Assembly: GCA_964534125.1 (NCBI GenBank)
Contig: CAZHOJ010000001.1
Location: forward strand, 620,001-684,000
From: 2-02-FULL-55-14 sp964534125
Lineage (GTDB): Bacteria > Bacteroidota > Ignavibacteria > UBA10030
DNA length: 64,000 bases
Reading direction: 5' to 3'
The notes beneath the pieces are model-generated. The model saw nothing but the letters and a program-made list of their open reading frames with translations. It was not told the origin of the DNA and did no database searches. The number at the start of each line of letters is the position of its first letter. Within the stretch, counting starts at the first letter, position 1. The position numbers and the translations under genes were made by a program. Shown here piece by piece: positions 23,936 through 31,208 of the stretch.

Positions 23936-25399
23936 ATGAACACACTGCGACAGAGTTTGCTTCTTGTCGTGCTGGTCATCGTCGCATTGTCCACCGCCAA
24001 CGCCCAGTGGCGATGCCTGTACGCGACGTACGACGATGCCACCAACGGCACCGGCCACAATACTGTGGGTGTTGCCGTCGTCGGCGAGGACAATTTCGTC
24101 GCGCTCGTGTGGTCACCATCGACCACTGACCCACGGGGCGCCCGCGATTTCTTCGTGCCGTACATCCTCGCTGACTCCGCCAATGGTCGCCTCATCGATC
24201 CCGGGTACGGGAGCAGCGCCACGGCAGGCATCTATGGCACGTGGGATGGCGGATTTGACCAGGTGGGCTTCTCCAATCTTTTCAGCGTCAAAGGAACGGC
24301 TGATGGCGTCATTTACGGGGCGAACAACGACGCCAATCACAACGTCCTCGTGTTCAAGTTCGAGAACAACACCGTCGCCGCTCAGAGCCCGTACTATCGT
24401 CAGGAGACAGGCGCGAATCCCATCTCCGCCGTCGATGTTGACGGAAACGGATATGTCTACGTGCTGAACGACACGAGCACTGGCGTCACAGACGACATCA
24501 AGATCTACCCACCCATCGCGCAGTGGACCGCTACGCATCAGGATGCCCCGATGCAGACCGTCGACCTGCCTGACGGGATCTACAAGGGCATCGCCGTCGC
24601 TCCCGACGGAAGCGCTCTGTTCGTGTCGGACTTCACGAATCGAAGCATCCATAAGTACGTCGGCACGCCGGCAACGGGATATTCGGTCGACCTGGGATTC
24701 ACCTTTGCGATGGCCCCCGGAGATACCGTCGAGGGCCGTACCACGCAGCCGGCACCGCTGAACCTCGCCTTCAAATCGCCGGAGAACATCCTGTTCGCGG
24801 CTGCTGACCTCTGGCTCACGCAGGAGTATTCGTGGGGCAGGATCTACCTCATCCACCCGGCCACCGGAGCGCTTGCCTCGACAGATTCCGCTGTGAGCGT
24901 CATCAACGTCGCCCAGTGGAACTTCGATATGACCGGTGCCTATAACGACCGTACCGGCGGCACGACGCCGGGGAACGTCTCCGGATATACGTCGACATTC
25001 GACGTCGATTTTGACGCGAACGGCAATCTCTATTCGCAGTCGCACTACGGATGGACCGTGGAAAAATGGGAGTACAACGGGACGCTGCCGACACTGTCCC
25101 TCACGTCTGTCGAGCCTGTGAAGAATGCCACGCCCGACGGATATGGACTCTCCGCGAACTATCCGAACCCGTTCAACCCGAGCACAACGCTCGAGTTCAG
25201 CCTGTCCGGGACGTCGCCGGTCGTTCTGGAGGTCTTCGATGCTCTGGGCCGTAAGGTCGCGACACTCGCGAACGGGGTCTATGAGGCGGGAGTCTACAAA
25301 GCTCACTTCGATGCGACAGGGCTTCCCAGCGGACTCTACTACGCCCGCATGACCGCCGGCACATCCAGCTTCACGCAGAAGATGATGCTGACGAAGTAG
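23936..25399 (+). CDS. T9SS-exported beta-propeller protein
   Basis: 487 aa from the ATG at 23936, which is preceded by AAAGGAG and followed by a signal peptide (LLLVVLVIVALSTANAQ). Residues 22-400 have NHL/SMP-30-like propeller strands: ISAVDVDGNGYVYVLND, GIAVAPDGSALFVSDFTNRS and FDVDFDANGNLYSQSHYG. The C-terminus is a canonical sorting domain (NYPNPFNPSTTLEFSLSG, FDALGRKVATLANGVYEAG, SGLYYARMTA...KMMLTK). No catalytic residues can be recognised. A strong hairpin terminator follows 34 nt after the stop. Confidence 0.8.
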   Translation: MNTLRQSLLLVVLVIVALSTANAQWRCLYATYDDATNGTGHNTVGVAVVGEDNFVALVWSPSTTDPRGARDFFVPYILADSANGRLIDPGYGSSATAGIYGTWDGGFDQVGFSNLFSVKGTADGVIYGANNDANHNVLVFKFENNTVAAQSPYYRQETGANPISAVDVDGNGYVYVLNDTSTGVTDDIKIYPPIAQWTATHQDAPMQTVDLPDGIYKGIAVAPDGSALFVSDFTNRSIHKYVGTPATGYSVDLGFTFAMAPGDTVEGRTTQPAPLNLAFKSPENILFAAADLWLTQEYSWGRIYLIHPATGALASTDSAVSVINVAQWNFDMTGAYNDRTGGTTPGNVSGYTSTFDVDFDANGNLYSQSHYGWTVEKWEYNGTLPTLSLTSVEPVKNATPDGYGLSANYPNPFNPSTTLEFSLSGTSPVVLEVFDALGRKVATLANGVYEAGVYKAHFDATGLPSGLYYARMTAGTSSFTQKMMLTK

Positions 25400-25433
25400 G
25401 TCCTGCGCACGCGCACAATCCGCATGTACAACA

Positions 25434-25469
25434 AATGGCCGGCTGAACTTCAGCCGGCCATTCCTTTTT
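25434..25469 (+). terminator. Rho-independent terminator
   Basis: A 14-nt perfect inverted repeat AATGGCCGGCTGAA / TTCAGCCGGCCATT with almost no spacer (the tip opens to a small loop), followed by CC and five T. It lies between the propeller gene and the MITE-like element. Confidence 0.9.
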
Positions 25470-25487
25470 CCGGACGTACTGTCTGAC

Positions 25488-25679
25488 TAGAAGCCATCTC
25501 AAAAACATTTCGCGCCTGCCTGACTGCGTCACGCAGGCAGGCAACGACCCCGCCTGCTCTTGGAGATCAACGAGGGCGGGCAGGGGCGTTGCCTTCTTTG
25601 CGAGCTTTTCCTGCCTCGCATTGCTCGGCAAGGCGGGCGAGAAATCATCCTGTGCAGAGTATTTTTGAGATAGCTTCTA
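25488..25679. mobile_element. MITE-like element, 192 bp, with terminal inverted repeats and 5-bp target duplication
   Basis: The left end TAGAAGCCATCTCAAAAAC and the right end GTATTTTTGAGATAGCTTCTA are inverted copies (TAGAAGC[C/T]ATCTCAAAAA). The direct repeat CTGAC borders both ends (25483-25487 and 25680-25684). Internally there are GC-rich palindromes (for example GCCTGCCTG paired with CAGGCAGGC around 25525-25553). There is no transposase gene, so it would need a helper in trans. A diverged relative lies at about 42819-43018. Confidence 0.7.
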
Positions 25680-25697
25680 CTGACGTCTGAATACTGG

Positions 25698-27515
25698 CTA
25701 CTTCAGCAACGTCATCCTCACCGTCTTCGAGAAGTTCCCCCACGAGAGCGTGCAGAAGTACACGCCACTCGCTACAACAGCTCCTCCGTCGCTCCGCCCA
25801 TCCCACATGATCTCGGCAGTGCCTGCCGGATACGCACCCTCGATGAGCGTCCGCACAAGCCTGCCTGACACGTCATAGACCCGCAGGGACACCCTCTCGG
25901 CGACAGGAAGCGTGAACCGTACGGTCGTGGAGGGATTAAAAGGATTGGGATAGTTCTGCTCCAGGGCGTACTGGTCCGGCGTGACGACCGTCCAGTCATG
26001 CACCTCTACCCCCGTGATGAGCGGAGCCTCGAGGACTCGAAGGCTCCACCGCCGTGGATTCACGACCATGGTGGTCGTCGTGTCGAAGTCCTGATCCGTG
26101 GCATTCCAGGTCAGCGTAGTCACAGTGATGCTGTCCTCGATCGACTGGTACGGAAGGACAATGTCCTCCTTCCCGTCACCATCAAGGTCGGTATTCTGCG
26201 CATACAGCTTGGAAACGAACGCGGTGTTCGTCGTATAGGCCGTATCCGTTACACCCGCAGAGTCGCGGACCACGAGAGATGAATAGACCGAAGGTTCTCC
26301 TGCATACAACACGGAGATGTCCCAGTTCGACGGGTCGCGCTTGTCGCCGCCGATGAACTCGGCCGTGACGACATTGTATGGATACGCGCCGCCGACGTAG
26401 AGATTGGGCCTGCCGTCCTTGTCAATATCTCCGAATCCGATGCCGAACTGGTCGACACTGCCGGTCAGGGGCGACAGATCGATCACCGTCACGTTCGTCG
26501 TATCGATCTCTGAGACCGGTTCACCAGTGTTCCAGGAGAGCATATGGAGCCATCCCCCATGCAAACCTCCCGCAACGTTCGGATAGGTCGGAAGGTACAC
26601 CTCGTCCCTGCCGTCGCCGTCAACATCCATGGCAACCCCACCCATCAAAGCGACATCATCCAGACCGAGACCGAGCTCGAAAGCCTGCTTCCCTCCCGCC
26701 GGATCGGGAAGGACGTAGGTATCCGCACCGGTCGAGCGCACGGGGACCACATTCTTGTTGTTCCAGTTGTGCACAATGATCTCCCGGGGAGCTGTCCCGT
26801 CAAGCTCCGCAGAGATCATCATCCATGGACTTCCTGTGGAGAGCCCGAAGTCCGCGAGGGAGTTGCGCTCACCCTGATACTCGACCGTGAACGATGAGAA
26901 TCCTCCGTTGTTCGTGCTCCAATCGCCGATGGCGCTGACGATATAGTAACGGTCGTCCGCCGCCAGGGAGGCATTGTAGGCGATGAGGAGCTCCGGCTTC
27001 CCGTCATTGTCGACGTCACTGACATCGAGGAATTCGGTGTATCCTGTAAGCCCCGAGAAAGACCCCACGCCGATCTGCTGGGAGGGAGAGGTCCCGTAGT
27101 TGTCACTTCCCACCACGCCATCCCATTCGAATATGAGCACACCCTGGTCGCTCACCTGGTAGATGACCTCCCCCTTACCGTCATCGTCGAGGTCGGCGAA
27201 CAGGACGAAGCGGGGAGTGGATCCCCCACCCACCGTCAGCTCGGGTGATGTCCATACCAGTTTGAGGCTGTCCTCGCCCGATACCTCGAAGACGTGTACC
27301 ACACCGTTCGAGGAGTAGTTCGTGACAGCGATCTCCTTCCTGCCATCCCTGTCGATATCCTCGCCAACAGCTGTCCCACGGATGCTCCGCAGCCCCCGTT
27401 CGAGAGCATCGGACAACGAGTAGTTGTAGGCCCGCGTGATGTCAGGGACCTGCGCCTCTAGCGAAACCTGGACAGAGATGAATCCTGCGAAAAGACCCAG
27501 GAGCACCTTCCTCAT
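25698..27515 (-). CDS. T9SS-exported FG-GAP/VCBS-repeat protein
   Basis: 605 aa from the second ATG (27515), which has GGAG about 9 nt upstream; an ATG at 27530 adds five residues. Signal peptide MRKVLLGLFAGFISVQVSLEAQ. The body contains calcium-loop repeats: DIDRDGRKEIAV, DLDDDGKGEVIY, DVDNDGKPELLIA, DVDGDGRDEVYL, DIDKDGRPNLYVG and DLDGDGKEDIVL, forming an integrin-like seven-bladed propeller. The sorting tail is NYPNPFNPSTTVRFTLPV, YDVSGRLVRTLIEGAYPAG and SGVYFCTLSWG...RMTLLK. It resembles the 20.3 kb protein in its repeats but lacks the OB-fold segment. The element at 25488-25679 sits just after its 3' end. Confidence 0.85.
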   Translation of the reverse strand: MRKVLLGLFAGFISVQVSLEAQVPDITRAYNYSLSDALERGLRSIRGTAVGEDIDRDGRKEIAVTNYSSNGVVHVFEVSGEDSLKLVWTSPELTVGGGSTPRFVLFADLDDDGKGEVIYQVSDQGVLIFEWDGVVGSDNYGTSPSQQIGVGSFSGLTGYTEFLDVSDVDNDGKPELLIAYNASLAADDRYYIVSAIGDWSTNNGGFSSFTVEYQGERNSLADFGLSTGSPWMMISAELDGTAPREIIVHNWNNKNVVPVRSTGADTYVLPDPAGGKQAFELGLGLDDVALMGGVAMDVDGDGRDEVYLPTYPNVAGGLHGGWLHMLSWNTGEPVSEIDTTNVTVIDLSPLTGSVDQFGIGFGDIDKDGRPNLYVGGAYPYNVVTAEFIGGDKRDPSNWDISVLYAGEPSVYSSLVVRDSAGVTDTAYTTNTAFVSKLYAQNTDLDGDGKEDIVLPYQSIEDSITVTTLTWNATDQDFDTTTTMVVNPRRWSLRVLEAPLITGVEVHDWTVVTPDQYALEQNYPNPFNPSTTVRFTLPVAERVSLRVYDVSGRLVRTLIEGAYPAGTAEIMWDGRSDGGAVVASGVYFCTLSWGNFSKTVRMTLLK

Positions 27516-27660
27516 GACGACATTCTCCACAGACTTTGGTGTTCTGAATATTGACTACAAAATACACTTTTTCGAAGCCCGATTCATGTGACGCCAGACA
27601 AGCCTCATCCCGAAATTCTTGCACGTCCGGTCTCTTCTGCCTAAGTTGATTCCGGGCGAG

Positions 27661-27702
27661 GCCCGTCCCGCAGTGCCACAGCAGGACGGGCGTCCGCTTT
27701 TT
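27661..27702 (+). terminator. Hairpin plus T-run upstream of the PD40 gene
   Basis: GCCCGTCC (27661-27668) pairs with GGACGGGC (27684-27691), followed after six bases by TTTTT (27698-27702). It points rightwards, yet it lies in a divergent intergenic region (27516-27777) where no gene ends on the plus strand. It may be a leader attenuator, the end of a small RNA, or just a repeat. No other feature is recognised in that 262-bp region. Confidence 0.45.
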
Positions 27703-27777
27703 CGGCCGGCGACCATTCCAGCAGTCTCACGCCCCTGCCATGTTCAACCGACGTCTTCATGACATAAGAAAATTCAT

Positions 27778-28695
27778 ATGAAACGAACACGACCGACCAT
27801 CCTTTTGTGCGGCGTCCTTCTCCTCGCCGGCACACTCACCGGCCAGATACGGATCACCGAGACACGCGTGCTCGACCTGCCGGAAACCGGCATGTGGGGG
27901 TATGCGGCCTTCTCCCCCGACGGACAGAGCGTGTTCTATTCTACTCTGTCGTACGCCGGCATCTGGAAACACGACCTGAGGTCCGGACAGACCACCGAGA
28001 TCACAAAGGAAGAGGGGACCGGGTTCGGCTTTTCGGTCTCCCCGGACGGCAGAAAGATCGCCTACCGGAAGACGACCAGGGGCGCGAAATGGACCGACCG
28101 TACGCAGGATATCATTGTAAAGGACCTTTCCACCGGCGCCGTAGAGACGATCGCCTCTGCACGGACCGTCTCAGCTCCCGTCTTCATGGAGGAGTCGGTT
28201 TCCTTCATTGTCGGCGATGACCTTCAACCATCCCCACCGAAGCGCAGCGGCGTGTTCCTCCAGGGCATCGTCGACCAGAAGATCGTGCTCACGGTGAACG
28301 GAGCCGCCCGGACGATCGACCCGTTGGGCAACGGCAGCTACATCTGGCCGTCGCTTTCGCCGGACAAGTCGTTCATCCTTGCCTACGACATGCGGAGCGG
28401 TGCCTTCATCAGTACGATGGAGGGGGAGCTTCGCCAGCGCCTCGGACGGGCCGAAGGGCCTGTCTGGACCCGCGACGGCAACTGGGTGGTGTATTTTTCC
28501 GAAGAGAACGACGGCTACAGGATCACTGGCGGCGATATTCATGCCATGAAGAAGGACGGCTCCGGCAAGACTGCGCTCACGGACACACCGTCGAGGGTCG
28601 AACTGTTCCCCGCCACATCCCCCACCGAGAACCGGATCGTCTGCCACACAATGGACGGTAAGCTGCTTATCATGACCTACGTGGTGACGCCGTGA
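27778..28695 (+). CDS. Exported TolB/PD40-type beta-propeller protein
   Basis: 305 aa. Signal peptide (MKRTRPTILLCGVLLLAGTLTGQ) followed by PD40-like repeats: AFSPDGQSVFYSTLSYAGIW, VSPDGRKIAYRKTTRG, LSPDKSFILAYDMRSG and VWTRDGNWVVYFSEENDGY. The pattern matches the WD40-like propeller of TolB and of many periplasmic proteins. There is no T9SS tail, so it probably stays in the periplasm. Its stop overlaps the start of the Amidase_3 gene by 4 bp, and that gene overlaps the next amidase gene in the same way. It may help bind or present peptidoglycan for the two hydrolases, by analogy with TolB-Pal, but this is inference. Confidence 0.8.
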   Translation: MKRTRPTILLCGVLLLAGTLTGQIRITETRVLDLPETGMWGYAAFSPDGQSVFYSTLSYAGIWKHDLRSGQTTEITKEEGTGFGFSVSPDGRKIAYRKTTRGAKWTDRTQDIIVKDLSTGAVETIASARTVSAPVFMEESVSFIVGDDLQPSPPKRSGVFLQGIVDQKIVLTVNGAARTIDPLGNGSYIWPSLSPDKSFILAYDMRSGAFISTMEGELRQRLGRAEGPVWTRDGNWVVYFSEENDGYRITGGDIHAMKKDGSGKTALTDTPSRVELFPATSPTENRIVCHTMDGKLLIMTYVVTP

Positions 28696-31208
28696 AGAGA
28701 CTTGCCCTCGTCATCTCGCTTTTCGCTCTTCCCTTTTCGCTTGCGTTCTCCCAGCCCCTCGCTGGATACAAGGTTTGCATTGATCCCGGACATGGCGGAT
28801 ATGGTTCGAATGACAGACACCTTATTCCGGATCCAGGAACTGATTTTTGGGAATCTGAGAGCAACTTCTACAAAGCCCTTCACTTAAAAGCTATGTTGGA
28901 GAAGCTGGGAGCGACAGTCATTCTGACCCGTGAATCCAACTCAGGTGTCGTGTACGACAATCCAAATGATCCTCAGGAGCCCACTCTGACCGCCCGATGG
29001 ACGATGGCCAACGCCAACAATGTCGACTGGTTCCATTCGATACACAGCAATGCCTCAGGCGCGGCATTGAACACCACAGTCAATAGAACCATCGTCCTCA
29101 TCAAGGAAGACAAGATCACGCGCCAGCCGGTCTGGCCCGACGCAGTCACGATGTCGAGCATCATGTACAATCAGATCCGTGCGCACCTAGGAACACAGTC
29201 TGCCCTCGGAAACATCGTCGCAGGCGTGTATCTCGACTACACATTCTATGGCGGGACGAACGGGGGATTCAACCTTGGTGTCCTGAGCGGGACGATCATG
29301 CCCGCAGAGCTGTCCGAAGGGTCATTCCACGATTTCTACCCCGAAACGCGCCGGCTGATGAACAACTCATACCGGAAGCTCGAGGCGTACGCTCTCAGGA
29401 ATTCGTTCATGCAGTATCTGGGAGTGCCCGCGGACACCATGGCCTACATCCGGGGCATCCAGACCGAGGAGGGATCCGGCAGGCTCATCAACTACTCGAG
29501 GGTCCGCCTTCTTCCTCAGGATACCGTCTACGTGGGCGACAGATATAACAACGGTTTCTATCTCCACGACGGCCTCGTCCCCGGCGACTATACGCTCATC
29601 TTCGAGACCCCGGGATACGTACCCGATACCCTGCACTTCACCGCGACCGCAGGCGCACGCATCTCCCACAACGTGATGCTCCGGCCGTTCGGCGCCCCTT
29701 CGATGCTCAGTCATTCGCCGCAGAACGCCGATTCCACGATGCCGGCATCGGCATCGCTCACGTTCCAGTTCACCAAGATGATGGATACCGCGTCGGTGCG
29801 CAGCGCATTCACCATCTCGCCGCACGTCGATGGAAAGCTCCTGTGGTCGACCGGCAACACGATCCTGACGTTCGACCCTGACTCGGTGGTCTTCCCCTTC
29901 AACGTCTGGTTCACTGTCACCCTGGATACGACCGCGCGGTCCGTCGATGGCTTCGGACTCGACGGGAACGGTGATGGTGCACCGGATCCGTTCGTCCTGA
30001 CGTTCAAACCCCAGCCCGTCGATGCCTGGGCACCGGCCATCACCTGGCTGCGCCCGGCGCAGGGCGATACGCTTTCCTCCCCGCTGGAGCTCATCAACCT
30101 CACGTTCGATGAGGTCGTTGCACCCTCGTCGGTCAATTCGACGAACATCGCCATGCAGAAGGTGGGCAGCGCACTTCAGCCGCTCACGTTCCAAACATGG
30201 TCATGGCAGACCCGCAGCGGCGTGAACATCTTCCCGACCAACGGGCTGCAGTCCGGCTCAGACTACCGGATACGCGTCTACGGCGTCCGGGACTATGCGG
30301 GCAACAGCATCCCGGCGACCGAGACGCTCCTCTGGACATTCTCCGTTTCGGGCCAGGCCTACACGAAGAACATCCTCGATGATTTTGAGGGAGGCGTGAC
30401 CGGCTGGATCGATCCGGAGCTGAACGGAGGATCGTCGGGATTCATTGCGAACAACACGTCGTGGCAGGCGAGCAACTCGTACCTGCTCCCCACCTCCGGG
30501 AATACGAAGAATGGACTGCTCAACTACGCGTGGGACACGACCGCCGTCCAGCAGCGTCTTCGGTTGGGCCGGGATTCGCTGCAGCTGATCGTGGCGGGAC
30601 ATGCGCGGCTGCAGGTGCATGTTTGGGGTGACGGCAGCGGAAACATGATGCGCTTCGTCCTTCAGCGTACATCCCCCGCACATCCGGCTGGCATCGAGGT
30701 CACGAGCCCGGCAACGACGGTCTCCTGGGTGGGATGGCGGTTGATCGAATTCCCGCTCGACGTGGATTCACTCGGAACTGCGATAGGCGATTCTGCCGAT
30801 GCCGGAACGGTCACACTCACCGCCATCGATGTCTTGTACGGCGGCGGGTCTGCGGACATTTCCGGACGGCTGGTCTTCGATGATCTTCAGGTCGCCCAGA
30901 AGATCATCACCAGCGTACGGGACGACCATGACGGGACGGTCCCGACCGACTTCGCGCTGTCGCAGAACTACCCTAATCCGTTCAATCCATCCACAGAGAT
31001 ACGCTTCGGCTTACCGTTCACGGTTCACTGTTCACTCAAAGTTTTCGACCTTCTCGGCCGCGAGGTCGCTGTGCTCCAGGATGGTGTCTTGCCGTCAGGT
31101 TCGCACACCGTAACGTTCGATGCGGCAAGTCTCCCTTCGGGCATGTACATCGTCGAGCTCCGCGCTGACCAGACCAGGATTACGCAAAAGGCCATGCTGC
31201 TCAAATGA
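28692..31208 (+). CDS. T9SS-exported N-acetylmuramoyl-L-alanine amidase (Amidase_3) with Ig-like domains
   Basis: 838 aa. Signal peptide (LALVISLFALPFSLAFSQ), then Amidase_3 domain from about 24 to 240: VCIDPGHGGYG with zinc His H34, WESESN with zinc Glu (E54 or E56), and SIHSNAS with zinc His H118. This is the zinc peptidase type that cuts the bond between MurNAc and L-Ala. A carboxypeptidase-regulatory-like sandwich (about 255-330), two Big_5-like Ig domains (MLSHSPQNADSTMPASASL; APAITWLRPAQGDTLSSPLE) and a lectin-like beta domain follow. The sorting tail is NYPNPFNPSTEIRFGLP...KAMLLK. Such an enzyme exported to the surface should attack foreign or shed cell wall rather than the cell's own division site. 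Confidence 0.88.
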   Translation: MKRLALVISLFALPFSLAFSQPLAGYKVCIDPGHGGYGSNDRHLIPDPGTDFWESESNFYKALHLKAMLEKLGATVILTRESNSGVVYDNPNDPQEPTLTARWTMANANNVDWFHSIHSNASGAALNTTVNRTIVLIKEDKITRQPVWPDAVTMSSIMYNQIRAHLGTQSALGNIVAGVYLDYTFYGGTNGGFNLGVLSGTIMPAELSEGSFHDFYPETRRLMNNSYRKLEAYALRNSFMQYLGVPADTMAYIRGIQTEEGSGRLINYSRVRLLPQDTVYVGDRYNNGFYLHDGLVPGDYTLIFETPGYVPDTLHFTATAGARISHNVMLRPFGAPSMLSHSPQNADSTMPASASLTFQFTKMMDTASVRSAFTISPHVDGKLLWSTGNTILTFDPDSVVFPFNVWFTVTLDTTARSVDGFGLDGNGDGAPDPFVLTFKPQPVDAWAPAITWLRPAQGDTLSSPLELINLTFDEVVAPSSVNSTNIAMQKVGSALQPLTFQTWSWQTRSGVNIFPTNGLQSGSDYRIRVYGVRDYAGNSIPATETLLWTFSVSGQAYTKNILDDFEGGVTGWIDPELNGGSSGFIANNTSWQASNSYLLPTSGNTKNGLLNYAWDTTAVQQRLRLGRDSLQLIVAGHARLQVHVWGDGSGNMMRFVLQRTSPAHPAGIEVTSPATTVSWVGWRLIEFPLDVDSLGTAIGDSADAGTVTLTAIDVLYGGGSADISGRLVFDDLQVAQKIITSVRDDHDGTVPTDFALSQNYPNPFNPSTEIRFGLPFTVHCSLKVFDLLGREVAVLQDGVLPSGSHTVTFDAASLPSGMYIVELRADQTRITQKAMLLK

